Below, one piece after another: positions 45,540 to 57,521 of a stretch of 64,000 nt of DNA; the first letter of the stretch is position 1, and every line of letters starts with the position of its first letter. The stretch is from the NCBI GenBank assembly GCA_003008705.1, contig PDUO01000061.1:135640-199639 (forward strand), in the 5' to 3' direction. The DNA comes from Pezicula radicicola (Eukaryota; Ascomycota; Leotiomycetes; Helotiales; Dermateaceae). Both the position numbers and the translations under genes were made by a program. Under the pieces are notes generated by a model. It ran no database searches, had not been told where the DNA came from, and worked only from the letters and a program-made list of their open reading frames with translations.

Positions 45540-46551
45540 TCCACAACCAGAATTTATATGTTCTGTTTTCACCCGTAATAGCTGGTTTCACTCCCTGGTT
45601 TACAGGAGGGATGGGCCTCCATGCCTCCCGCCACAAAGCCCTTATCAAGGTAGACGGTAAGGGCTCAGTCCGAACAAGTTTATAGTACAGCAAGCTATCT
45701 GATGCGGAGGAGGATGAACATCAAGCAAATAAGATACAGTCGTTGCAACATACTTTGGGCTATACATCAAACGCACAACAAGAAGAGTCTAGCTGTAAAT
45801 TGAAGCCGGAAGTTCATCTGCCAAGTCCAGCAATAAATCCAGAGATTGCGGACACAGCCGATGGTGTAGACAAGTTTGTTTCTAAATAATATATAACTAA
45901 TGCTACCGTAGAATATAGTTCCGGTCAGCCTGATTCTATAGAGAAAGATGAAAATAAAAATAATGTTGCACTATTTAACACTCCTTTAGAATAGTCTCGT
46001 TAGATTAATACACTAGTAGATTTCTATAATATTATAGGCAATGTAATAATATCGCGGCCTTGTTGGTAGCACAAGTTTGATGAAATGCCTTAAGATCTTG
46101 CCGAGCTACAAAGGACTCTAGAGATTGGTTAATAGGCACCTCTAGTACTATGGTTCTCTATAGGATTAAGTGTAGGTATAAGGGAAGAAGCGATAAAAGA
46201 TATAATAGAAGCTTAAGACCACAGCTTTGCCTCGCCATTATTAGGTAGTATAGATCTTTAAGGTAACGATAATAATAGTAATGACAACTAGGCTTCTAGT
46301 TATCTTTACACTTCGGACTCCGCCTTCGATGGTAACCCTCAGGATCAGTCCCCAATCGAAATGATCTAGAAGCGGGAAAGGGAAAGGACCAAACTTACAC
46401 CATTTCGATCCCTTCTCAAATTGAAGACTACCGTCTCTGAACCTTCGCCCTCTAGTGCAATACCCTCGAGTGATTCACCCTCAGAAACTTCAACTCCAAA
46501 AGCTTCACCCACAACGAACAATAAGAACAACGGGCTGAGGCACCGCATTTA
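45540..46551 (+). pseudogene. Unknown gene, one frame broken mostly by RIP-type stops
   Basis: One frame (codon starts at 45581 plus multiples of 3) stays coding-like for nearly 1 kb, with stops at TAG or TAA only. Readable parts are TPWFTGGMGLHASRHKALIK, KVDGKGSVRTSL, HLPSPAINPEIADTADGVDK, SGQPDSIEKDENKNNVAL and a Ser/Pro-rich end (SEPSPSSAIPSSDSPSETST). At least ten stops are consistent with CAA, CAG or TGG before decay. I do not recognise the family. An acidic, Ser-rich protein with a disordered tail is what can be seen; it could be a transposon-encoded protein or a host gene that was duplicated and mutated. Confidence 0.55.
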
Positions 46552-47577
46552 AAAAGAAAACTTATGTGCTCTAACACTAGCGTCGTCTCTCTTAGATTTA
46601 AATCAACGATATCTGTTGATGGAAGATTCATCGGGGTAATTAGGTTTAGGTCTAGCGTGCCTTTCATATGCACTAGATATGTGTGACTTTCTGTATATAA
46701 CTTTCCTTGGTGCTCTGCCTAATATAGAGTAGGGTTTAGGATGCCTTTTAGCTTCTGCTAAGTAGTGTTTTAAGAAAGAATTAGTGAGTAGCCTTTCTTT
46801 GAATATAAAATTTAATGCACTTACTAGTTTTCTCTGCAATTGTCTCTGTCTGTTGTCCCTCTAATTAACCTATATTAGTACCTAAAGTATAATCAAGTAT
46901 TTCAAGACAGGTCGGGGCTCTAGTTGTTGCAGTGGCAGAATAAAGGTTGTGTGTTCCTTAAAATCTGCGGACATTGCTCTTGGTTGTAATATAACAGCTG
47001 GTTGGTTAACCTGAATCCTCACCAGATGGGCAGGGCTGCTTTATCAGTAATACTAGGTGAGCTAAAGTGAGCAATAGTGAGCAACAGTGAGCAACAGTGG
47101 ACGGCGGCAGAGTCAGCCCGCGCATGTATTGACAGGCCATTTAGCACCCAAGGGGTCTCGTTTTGGCTCCCTCGGTTATACTTTCCTCGCCATCTCTCTA
47201 GGTGTAGATCTCATTTTGGCTCCTTTCCAGGAATCTGCTAGAACTATTTTTTTTTTTTTTGGATAGAGAGTAGTAACTCAACTTCATTATTCCATAACAT
47301 CTCCTTAACATTTATAGAGGCGATTTTATATGATATGAATTTCCGTGGCATCAAGTTTGGTCCTTTTTGTTTTGAATTCTTTAATACTATATTCTCATGT
47401 ATTTCCAACGGGTATCTGTCGTATGGTTGCTTCATGATCCATCACAGCCCTGGATGCCGACTCTAGCGCGTGATTTTACCATTTTTGGCTGCGAGGTTCT
47501 AAGTCCAGGGTTATTAAGCAGAAACCCCAATTTATCGCAACCTTGATCTATTATATCAATTCATATCAGAAAGTATC
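46552..47577. other. Degraded spacer with GTGAGC repeats
   Basis: No gene is supported. 47055-47110 has four to five copies of GTGAGC(AA)(C/T)A in a row, similar to the TGAGC-rich stretch at 20905-20985. A T run of about 14 lies near 47248-47261. AT-rich elsewhere. Confidence 0.4.
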
Positions 47578-47691
47578 AGACTTTTGAAGGATAACTCGAT
47601 TGCAGAGTAAAGTAAGGTCTAAAAGAGGTATATATATACAGGAAAAGTGGGCTGAATATGTGTCCACAAGTCACCTGATTTCTGGCTGACA
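47578..47691 (-). repeat. LTR-like dispersed repeat, copy 2 (inverted)
   Basis: Read on the minus strand from 47691 it starts TGTCAGCCAGAAATCAGGTG and ends in GAGTTATCCTTCAAAAGTCT. It is the same length (114 bp) as 8498-8611 and has only scattered substitutions, mainly transitions. It lies 39 kb from copy 1. Confidence 0.65.
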
Positions 47692-48003
47692 GAAAGTAAT
47701 ATGAAATGCAATTATTATTACTATTAAAAACTTTCCAAATCAACGACTGATCAACTTTTGTTAGAATAATAGTACGATATGGCTATATGGTCGAGATTGG
47801 AAAAGATTTGTGAGGTATAATCCTGGCAGCAGCTCGGATGATAGCGTAAGCAGCCGCGCCAACCACTGGTGAACCTCTGACCTGAAATTTTAGTACGCGA
47901 CACCTCACTGCTGCCTACCAGGCTTTCGAGACCCAACCTTTCACATATCAACGAGGCTCAAACCAAAACCCTACCTCTCTTTCTTAACTTACTAGTCTCA
48001 CTT
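47692..48003. promoter_or_regulatory. 5' flank of the HET gene
   Basis: 312 bp before the HET-domain gene start. No clear element; short CT-rich patch near 47970-47990. Confidence 0.3.
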
Positions 48004-50184
48004 ATGGCACAAACAACTCAATCTATTCCGTCAACTGCCGATTTTAAATACCCGCTTTCATCACTACATACCTGCTTATATTGCAAGAGAATTGTCATCG
48101 ACCCTACCGCCCCCGATACTGTACATGATCGTCATCATGCAACATTCATCAACTCCTTTAAGTTCGAATGCGCAGAAGTTGTGAAAGCCGGTCACGGTGG
48201 CTGCATCCTGTTGCTGCCGGTGCTGGAAGCTATTCAGGGTTCTCACAACCTATCCCAGGACACTTCACAATCACGTTCTAAGCTATTAGCTGGTACAATC
48301 TTCATAGATATTCACATCAAGTACCAGCAAACTAGAGAAACATGCTCGGAATCCGCGCAAGATCTATGTGATGCGGAAATTTGGTGGCGTCAAACAGATA
48401 GAAACATACCCCCAGACCAAGGAAGCCCTATACTTGGACCTGGGGCTTATCACATCTCTGCGGAACTTGGTAAGTCAGAACACTTTATAAAATGAAAGTC
48501 AAAACCAAGTTAGTCTAGCCAATAAAGCTGACAACAATCAGATGACGTGGCTGCCAAGTATATTAGTCAACGACCCCTATACCCGTGGATAAACACTATA
48601 TCAACTTTCAAGGCTATCAGAGAGTGGCATCAGATATGTAATACTCACGCCGAATGCAGTGAAGTCCTCGAGCGCAAAGATATTACCGGATTCAATTGCG
48701 GACCATCTAGATTGATCCTTGTAGGATCCAGCAATGTGGAAACGGTCAGAATTGTTAGCCCGAAATCTAATGTAAGGTATATCGCGCTGTCCTATTGCTG
48801 GGGAGGAGATGACTCCATGAGATTGACTCGGGCTGAGTTGGACACCTGGCAGCAAGCTATTGCAGTCAGTCAACTTCCAAAGACACTCCAGGACGCTATT
48901 ATATCTACACGTCTCCTAGGACTCGACTATCTCTGGGTCGATCGACTTTGCATTATCCAAGATGATCCAGCAAACATTCATCAAGAAATTGCAGCTATGC
49001 CCGAGATTTACCGGCGTGCTACACTCACAATCTCAGCATCATCGGCGAAGAATAGTAATGAAGGGTTTCTGCACACATCCGCAGCCACCTATCAAAAACT
49101 GGGTCGATGTCTAGTTACACTACGTTATCGTTGTTCAGATAACGGTTATGGACGTGTAATATTAACTAGGCAAAGGACCGAAGACGATCTCGTTGATACA
49201 AGGCTACCAGTAGATCAGAGAGCTTGGACATTGCAGGAACAATTGCTCTCAACACGTCTCATCCAGTTTGAATCAGAACAAGTCCACTGGATTTGTAAGT
49301 GCTCTTCGATCAAACATTGGCACGACGGAACAAAAATAAAAACAGAAGTGAAAGACAAAGGCAGTTTTTATCAGCCTAGAGACCTGGGCTTTGAATGGGC
49401 GTGGGCATCTATTGTAGCCAGGTATACCAAGCGGACACTCAGCGTCCAAGCAGATAAGCTGTTAGCTATATCAGCACTTGCAAATGATATCTCCATGGAT
49501 ATTGATAAGCCGACGCGATATCTAGCCGGAATTTGGCAGCATGAGTTGCCAAATGCTTTGATGTGGCATGTTTATGGAGAAAAGAAAGGATTACGGCCAT
49601 CTTCCTATCGAGCTCCGTCATGGTCTTGGGCATCCGTTGACGGTGAAATCAATTCCGATTTTTTTGGATGGGAAACATCTTACACAATTCTGCTTACTAT
49701 CAACGAATGTATGGTATCTCTGGTCTCGCCGCTTGTACCATACGGAGCAGTATGTTCTGGCTACCTCACAGTCAGCGGCCGGTTAAGCAAGATGCATTTG
49801 CACGTGGATACATATGCTCTGGCTTTGTCAAAATTAAAGAACGAAGGAGAACTGCTCCAAGGGCTGCCCGACGCTTCCAATGAAAATATTACTGGGGGTC
49901 CTACAGGTAAATGGCTCCCTGTGTTCTGCTTGGAAGTGGGATACCATCACCCTGAGGGGGTTAAAAATGAGGATCCCCGGTCACGACGCCCCTTTGGTCT
50001 AATTCTTACCCCAGCTGTGGGTTGTCGTCATGGTTCTAGAGACTATATGGATGAGGAGGCAGTCACAAAATTCTTACCAGAAACGGTCTTTCGACGGATA
50101 GGTATATTTGACAGTAAAGACTTAGAAACGTCCAAGATAATGCCTTTCGAAGATTGCCCTAACAAGGAGATCACGATTGTTTGA
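48004..50184 (+). CDS. HET-domain protein
   Basis: Two exons (48004-48469 and 48542-50184), with a 72-nt GT..AG intron, give 2,109 nt, 702 residues from ATG 48004. The HET domain starts with YIALSYCWGG (about residue 239) and goes on with PKTLQDAIISTRLLGLDYLW, VDRLCIIQDD, EIYRRATLTISASS and RAWTLQEQLLSTRLIQFE, the standard core motifs. The N-terminal 150 residues hold two CxxC-like pairs (CLYCKR) and no other domain; the C-terminal 250 residues are typical for long HET proteins. HET proteins mediate vegetative incompatibility or related cell-death responses; most members have no known partner. Intact. Confidence 0.9.
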
Positions 50185-51019
50185 GGGAATATAAATGTTC
50201 AGAATTTGTTTCTACACCTCTGCGATGACCTTCCACGAGCGTCCTCTGCCTAGACATTTCCGAGTACTCATTTGAGCACTCCGTTAGAGTACTTCTCTGC
50301 GGAAGTCAGAAACACCAACAAACTAGAAATTCAGCATACTTATACTAAGCTACAGATTGATCCTGAGTCTTGCGCTCCTTAACCTTACTATGCCATTCAA
50401 TGCCACTCACCACGAAATGGTCCTTGGTCGAGAATTTTTCCTCGTTGTGCATTTGAAGAAACCTCCTTCGATCATTCCCTCAGCCCTACAATGCTTGAGT
50501 GTGTTAGGGCTTCTGTTAATAACTCTGACATTTTCGTCGCTTTCTACATACCCCGTATCGCTGTTGCTATGGCTTCTGGCAAGGTCTTGAGAGTTATGAT
50601 CCAAAATATGACTTTTGCGTTAGATTTCATAAGCAAGGTCACTTTGGTAGAGGATATAGTATTGCGGTTCCGGTTAGCGGTTCCCATCACTAAAAAGGAA
50701 CGACCGGGAATTTGTTGTCCAAATTATAATGGGCACAGATAAGGTATCTAATTGCTTGGTTTTGTCTCTGCCTTTGCTGGTACCAGATTAGAATGATAAT
50801 TCAGACGTACACCAAGTTATGGATATAATTTGCGCAAGAATCGATGCTATCGAGATGATCTACGAGAATCCAAGCGCTCGGGATCGGGACGAAAGCCACG
50901 AGGCCCTCAAATTCCTAGCGGTGTATTCGGATTTCGAGAACCATTACAAAGTCACTTGCACAACGCTTTTTCAACAGCGAGCGATTAATACCTGATGTAC
51001 TTTGTATATTCAAGGCAAT
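50185..51019. other. No gene recognised
   Basis: Spacer of about 830 bp between the HET gene and the Myb-like relic. Coding-like text in 50830-50990 on the plus strand (for example ENPSARDRDESHEALKFLAV) may be an upstream part of the relic, but its frame is broken. Confidence 0.35.
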
Positions 51020-51301
51020 GGTTTAAGATACCCTATATAACCGTCAAGCAGTAGCGAAAATGACGATTCAAGTAATAGTGATCCCGAGTCTAGTAGCAAC
51101 AATAATAGGTGTTCGAGCGAGGACGAGCAGTGCCATTCGAGCACAAGCAAGTACAGCCGATGGTTAGACCTAGACGAGCAGCGCTTGCTAGTATACAAGA
51201 AAGAGGCCAAGTCTTAAGATTAGATCTTCGGTAAGTTCGAAGATAGGACTCCGGCTGTAGTATACGTGCGCTAGACTATAGTACAGCGCAGAGTTAAATA
51301 A
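51020..51301 (+). pseudogene. Myb/SANT-like DNA-binding relic
   Basis: The plus frame reads an acidic Ser-rich stretch (PSSSSENDDSSNSDPESSSN) then SKYSRWLDLDEQRLLVYKKE, then AKS-stop-D-stop-IFGKFEDRT and PAVVYVR-stop-TIVQRRVK. This matches a fungal Myb/SANT-like repeat in which the second and third Trp are lost to stops: TGG turned to TAA, TAG and TAG. A stop also follows K near 51299. About 75 codons remain. The stops sit exactly at the family's conserved Trp positions, as C-to-T decay on the other strand would give. Confidence 0.65.
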
Positions 51302-51757
51302 GTTTCCTCCCATAGGTGGACATATAGAAGCTCAAGCTCTATGCCTACTTGTCCCTAAGTATCTGCTAGGACGAATATCTAATAAGGATTTCACCCTTCT
51401 ATCAGCCAGTCCCAACGCGGGAGCATATACGGTTGAGGGAAGCGGAGTTCAAAGCGAGGAGGATAGGGGATCAGATGCATGGGTGAAACAACACGAAAGA
51501 AAATGAAGATATTGACATTGGCACGCCTTTACTAGAAACAATTGATATACTATTCATGCCCATTGGCGTCCTGATATCATTGTCTCATACAGTATCCCAA
51601 TTCCCTTTGTAGCCACAAAAATAAACGCCTCATACCAGAATAAAGTTCCGTGGAGTGAATATTCCTTTAGATAGTCCTTGCATAACTTCACCATCCATCA
51701 TCTTCACAAGTATACTGCCGATTGTCAATACTACTCAGAAAAGGAGGGACTACTTGC
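51302..51757. other. No gene recognised
   Basis: 456 bp between the Myb relic and the 3' end of the second HET gene. Plus-strand frames here are short and without domains. Confidence 0.4.
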
Positions 51758-53817
51758 TCACCATTGCCCTACAAGAACCCAAGATCCTTCCCGACTGCGA
51801 AGGACATACGGAACATTTCCACCGAATAGAGCACAGATAACATCTCCAATTCGTATGGCAGCGTCTGTTGTACCTCGGTAACCGTGCGCCTCGGTGGTGA
51901 AAACAAGCAGGTCGATGCGGGGAGTGGTATTCTCTCCATCATCTACTACAGGGGACTCCAGAGCTTTTCCTAAAGCATACACATTATTGAGCCTAGTCGC
52001 CCAGAAGCAACTACTCTGAGACGCTTCTTCCGGGCTTGATGGTAGCCAGCAGATCCGATTGCCGTACCTTGTGGCTCCCTCTGAGGAGAAATCAGGGATG
52101 ATGTCTATCCAACGCTCTTTAATGTCTTTGATCGTATCAACTATGAACCCTCTGACTTCAAGTCTCATCGAATCCAAGTGGAAGGTACATTGTACGCTAG
52201 ACTTTCCAGTAAAAGAAAACTTTTCCGAGAAAGCTCACGGCTTGGGGTTTATCGATGACCACAGTGGCGGATGGGATCCGTCTCGGAACATTGGATATTG
52301 ATTTGTACGAACGGTCCAATCAGGCGTCCATGAAGGCAATGCTGGGATAAACCGTCTATTTGGATTTTGCACTCGATTCCTTTCTACCATACTGAGAAAA
52401 TCGAGCGACTTGGTCTCCCTGCACAAGACCTGGCAGACTTGCATATAGAGCTCACACACTGATATCGTATAATCCACTTTCAGAAAGCTGCGACTTGATA
52501 AGTGTTCTATTATTCCTAGGAAGCCGTAAATCTTGTCTCGGGGGTCGCTTGAGTCTCTATTTTTGGATATGTTTAGGAAGTCCTTAAATACCGTTGGATT
52601 TGCCGGATCTGCTGGCAATAGAAAGTGTGTCAAAACTGCCGCCCTCCACTGGAAGCTCCATAGCTCTTTCGGTTGGTCAAGTATATTTGCCTCCGCTATT
52701 TCGTCCATGTATTCCAGGCAATACATGAAGGTTGCAACTGCGCTGAAGATATTAAGCCGGTTCGCGAGCCACCGACCACATATAAATCTTGCTCTTTTGG
52801 CTAAGAGAATTTCTTGCAAAGTCCAGACACGGTCCACCACGGACGGCCTAAGAAATCTCCAAGGGCAGACCAATAGTTTCTGAAGATTTCATTCTGGACG
52901 ACGTGTGCTATCAATGTTTTTGCTTCTTGCAACGGCGCAATTTCAGCAAGACCACGGAGCAAACGAAGGGCTGGAACGGTATCGTCTCCTTCCTCGCCCA
53001 ACCAGACAGTTACCTCTCCAGCTCGCTGGTAAATCTCTTTCATTAGAGAAACTTGCTGGTCACGTTCTTCAATATTCTCCTGGTTAATGCAGAGAGCATC
53101 GATCCATAGCAGTCTAGGAGAAGTGAAGTGCTTATCAATGGTTTCCGGATACCACGGACTTTCCGAACATTCACAAACAAGATCGCAACAACAAAAATAA
53201 TTTGTTCGAAGGCGACGGAGTGCATTTTGGAGGTTTATTGTGACGAAAATTGTTTTGTCGTTGATGCATATCGTTTGAGTTTTGATAGGGTCTCCCCAGC
53301 AGTAGGACAAGGCTCTGTATTGGACTTTCTCGTCGTCTAAGGAGACGTGACGAATTTTGCAGATAATTGGAGAGTCGAAGCCGTCTGTCTCTTGAAATAG
53401 TTCCAAAAGACGAATTGACCTTGAATTTTCGAGCGGAGAATAATTGAACGCAGTCAATTTGGGGCCTGCATTAGGTAGCAACCTTATTGGCTCACTCAAG
53501 TCGTATGCAGTCTCTGCCCTCCAAGCTCTTCCTAAACGACGCCGTCCCTTACCTGTCTGAGTGGCAGAGTGTTCTCGGTGGACCGGTGTCTCGTACAAAT
53601 GAAGGAGAAAATTCGTCTTGCAAGTCCACGCTGAGTTATAGGTAGGGCATCCTGGGAGTCTGCAATACCATACCCAGCGTCGTGTAGACGGAAGAATTTC
53701 ATTTTCTGCGTCAGTGTCGTCGTCCTCGAGATAGTTGGCAAAAGACTGGGATTCAATTGTGTCGAGAACAAATTTGTTTGCAGCTTTACTCTCGGTGCCC
53801 GAGACCTCTTGAGCCAA
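51758..53817 (-). pseudogene. HET-domain protein, one frameshift and one in-frame TGA
   Basis: Reading from 53817, the N-terminal part has a C2H2-like block (WYCRLPGCPTYNSAWTCKTN, HLYETPVHREH), then VQYRALSYCWGD (HET start), PRLLWIDALCINQENIEERD and EIYQRAGEVTVWLGEEGDD. The line FLGRPWW must shift by one base near 52853-52857 to reach RVWTLQEILLAKRARFICG. A TGA at 52235-52237 breaks the C-terminal part (PKP-stop-AFSEKF). The end at 51758 reads SWVLVGQW, where living homologues continue to a GxCYVHG motif. The first residue here is not ATG and no ATG is in frame upstream, so the 5' end is also unclear. At least two lesions argue for a pseudogene. It faces the intact HET gene across 1.6 kb. Confidence 0.75.
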
Positions 53818-56267
53818 TGGATTTTCTATGCTTGTGCCTAATACTATGGCCGATGTGTCATTCTTCTCCTTGAGCGATTCAAGGCTGAGAACAAGTCCAG
53901 AACAAGCAGATTCTCGGTGTTTCGATGCAGTGATGCAAGTTGAAGGTGCGAAAAGTGGAAGGTGATTTGAAAATGACGAAGGTAAGGCTTCGAGCCTCGT
54001 TCACAAAGTTATATTTTAGGCTTCCGTTTCTGTCTGCATATGTGTTTGCATATAAGACTAGCATTGTGGAGGAGATGCAGCCAATCATAGGACATGACCT
54101 TGCCTCGTTTCATGTCGAGTCTTCAGTATATCATATGTGCGATTCGTAATTTAATCTGCAAGATTCTAGATGTAGTGAATATACCTATCCCCGCTTGAAT
54201 CTTGCGATTATTCGGATGGCCAATCTCGAGAAGTCAGGTGAGTTTGCCTCGGTGTGGTAATGGAGGTGAGAGGCGGCAATTTTATCAAGCAAACAATCGA
54301 ACGCCGGGAAACGCACGGTCCACTAAAGCCTTTCCTACCAGCACCAGCTTCATTTCAAGTCAATCAGAGTGTAAGCATTACAGAGCCCACGCTCCCTATT
54401 AAAGACCTGGATAGATGGGAAACGCCGAGCCGAGCTGAATTACAACGTTAGCGGCAGCAATCGGCACGAGATCGGGAGAGGAACCGAAGACAATAGGCCG
54501 GAACATTTTGTTGGTTATCTCCACGTTTAAGGCAGGAGATTGTCACAGTCGACACACTTTTTGGGATACTACCTTTTTAGGAAACTAGGAAGGTGAGAAA
54601 CTTCGAGTAGTAGTTAAGTGAGAGATTGCCTAAGGTAATTATTACTTATACCTTGCTTGGCTTGGCTTAACCCTTGTTAAGCTACTTTACAAAGCTAGAT
54701 GTTCTGTTTCTATAATTTCGAATTTCGAATTTATATTTTTGAGTTAGATTTTTGATTTCCGGTTCCTAGAATCTGGCTACTGGTGAATATTAAAGATATG
54801 CAGAAATAGATGTCTACATTGTGGAAGTGTATTGTCTGCGGAAAAAGAAAGATAAAATGGGGTTTTTGGCCCGGAGACAACCAAGAGACTTCGGAAATAT
54901 ATGTAGATGTCGAATAAGGTTCTGAACTAAGTAATTAAAATGCAAGAAGAATTCTTCGAAGCAGATTAAATATTGAGTAAGAAAGAGAAGTCTTAAATTT
55001 ATGGAACAGTGAGGCATAAGAATAGTTTCATCCAACTTGTTACAACTCATTTTACAGGAATTTAGAGTTAAAGTGAAACAGACAACCTGTTTGTTCATGG
55101 TGAAGCATTTCAACTTCCCAGACCCATAAGTATAATGGTTCAGCTCAGCCACTGACATGAAGCCAATGATAGAGACATCAGGACGTCTTGACTGTGCTAC
55201 TGCTCCCCCTCTAGCACCCTGTTATTTCCCATACTCCAGCGATTTCAAAATCAGTAAGAGAGCCATCTGTGGATTCTAGTGGTCCCCAAATAGTTAGTAT
55301 CTGTTATGTCCCATCTCTCATTAAATCTCGTAGCTGCCTTCTTATACAAACGACCACTTTCTCCCTATTACCCCTAGGGAGTGATTGCGAAAGGAGACAC
55401 AAAGCATTGTTCGCAGAGGTTGGGTGAAGTGGGAAGTCGTGAGTTGATGGGTTTGGGGAGAGGGAAAAGGGTTTATAGGGCTTTTGTTTCACTTTTATTT
55501 AATGTAGTGTTGTTGCTATGTTGCTTTTTAAGCACAAAGAAATCCCTGAACACTCGCGCCTATCACTTGTGCCTGCCGCTCGCCCTGTCTCTAATTCTTT
55601 ATAATAGTATCACGGGTGCTGTAATATACTCTCTAATACCACTTTGGACACCAAGCCCAAATCTAGATTTTTCTACTAGGAATGATCAGAATTAAGGGAC
55701 AAAGACTTCTAATTTGGCAACACTCGATGCCGGCTTCAGTCAGCACACACAAGAAATTAAATAAAGAGTGAACAATAGAGCCTAATCCATTTTCGATATT
55801 ATCACTTAGCCTTTTAGCTGTACGAAGGTTGACATATAGGTCTATATATCTATGCCTTAGGCAAAAATAACTTTGGACACATTTCGCCTAAGGCTGTTAT
55901 ACGCCTTAAGAAACTTAAAAGGCTAGAAGATTATATTGTCTTGATAGTATTTTATTGGATTTCAAGAGAGGAGAGGGATATACACATATTTATTTAGTAA
56001 AGGAAGAGCGGCTTAAGCGGGTATGTACAGAAGGTACAGAACCGGTATTCCGTACCGTAGCGGACTTTCGGTTAGATTAGCAAGCGTCGGCCTGCTAGAC
56101 AGTCGGCAAGAATATTCCGGTTACGTTGCTCGCTTAGGCCAACCAACAACCGACCATTGGACAGAAAGGTATAGCACCCTGGCGGCACGTAATGTTCCCT
56201 CCCGCATAGTCGCGTCACACTATCACACATATCCTATAGATAACATTACAGCAACAGAATTATTTTT
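53818..56267. other. Degraded spacer, no supported gene
   Basis: 2.45 kb. A plus-strand stretch at 54230-54450 has protein-like text (SVSITEPTLPIKDLDRWETP) ending in TAG and may be a relic exon. 54580-54780 and 55700-55960 are AT-rich. No complete gene is visible on either strand. Confidence 0.4.
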
Positions 56268-56633
56268 CTATGGAAACTGGAGTTGGGACCTTAGCCGAAG
56301 TGGTCCAGACGAATTTAACCCTAACTCTTTGAAGTCCCGTGACCTAACCGAGGGCCAAATCGTCTGGCGGAGCCTTAGGCGAGGACAGCGCGATTTGGCG
56401 CTGAGAGGCTCTTTCTTCAAGTCTATGTCGAAACACAAGGATATCTTGGAATATGCTATGGTTTGTGCCATGTCGTCTGTCATGTTTTTAAGCTTCCCTA
56501 GGAGAGCGCCATCAGGAAGTATGTTACTGCATCCTGAGAGTGTAACTAGGGCCATCTCAAGAGCCTTGGACTTGCCTGAGCCACCTAGTCCACACAGAAC
56601 CAAAACCTTTGGCCTACTCACAGGGTCAACCAT
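56268..56633 (-). pseudogene. P-loop NTPase fragment (NB-ARC/AAA-like)
   Basis: A reverse frame of 121 codons starts with SRPKVLVLCGLGGSGKSKAL, a hydrophobic strand plus Walker A (GLGGSGKS) as at the beginning of NB-ARC or AAA nucleotide-binding domains of fungal NLR-like proteins. The later residues (LPDGALLGKLKNMTDDMA) do not show a clear Walker B or other motif, and the frame ends without a sensor region, so only the first part is recognisable. The plus-strand frame over the same bases (56023-56652) has no domain. The fragment is probably the start of a broken NLR-type gene. Confidence 0.4.
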
Positions 56634-57521
56634 GCAATTTCCTATAGTCTAGAGTACAGTCATCATATTTTTTCTGTCAGGAAACAAGGGCAGAAGATAC
56701 GACAAACCAGAACCAAGACCAGGAAAGGTATATGTGAGAAGGAGATATGTGTGGCTGGTGGGCTGGGAAGAGACGGTCAGGATCTTGGGATTGGGCTTCT
56801 TTTTCGTCGAAGACAAAAGAAGTCTGCACTAAAAGAATTTCATTGTCCTAGTTTGAAGATCAAACTCAATTTCGTGTCTCATTGTGCCCATAAAAACAAT
56901 CGTAGGTATAGATACTCTTAAGGGCGCAAGCGCGCGATAAACCACACGCATTTCGTTCCCCAGGTCCCTAACACAAATTTCTAGGATACCAGCCACTCGG
57001 ACTACTTCTCGGCAGAAGTTGTACACAATCTGAAAGTGGGAAGGCTGAATTGAATATGGGAGCAGTGAATTGAATTCCGCTACAAAATTGAATTAGGCCA
57101 TTTAACTGAGTATAGTATACTGAAATTTAGATGAATACAATACTATAAGTACTCTTTTGGGAAAGGACTATTTAACTATTATTCTTGTCCTATGTTTGCT
57201 AACAGAAAACTTGCTATATAAGTTCCATTGTTAGCTCCTATTAATTAGTATACAAACTTAAACAAACTCAATAAATTAGAAATAAACTATTAAATTATAG
57301 GAATTTTTCACGTAATTGTCCCCTATAATTAGGTCCCATTTCTACACACTAGTTCTGCACGAAATATAACACTGCTTTTCTTATATATTGCTCCTAAATA
57401 ACTCTTTATATTTAGTATAAACTTAATAACCTGAAATAAATTTGAAACCCTAAAACAACTTGGCAACTAAAAACAAGTAAAACAGATAACTTCCCGATCT
57501 TTAAGTTCTTGATAGAAGATT
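56634..57521. other. No gene recognised
   Basis: About 890 bp, AT-rich from 57060. A minus-strand open stretch (56829-57026) has a protein-like composition (EICVRDLGNEMRVVYRAL) but no domain; it could be an upstream exon of the P-loop fragment. Confidence 0.35.

Noticed and set aside
56023..56652. Long plus-strand open frame of 209 residues
   Set aside because: No domain or exon structure; the opposite strand carries a recognisable Walker A start, so this is probably a shadow frame.
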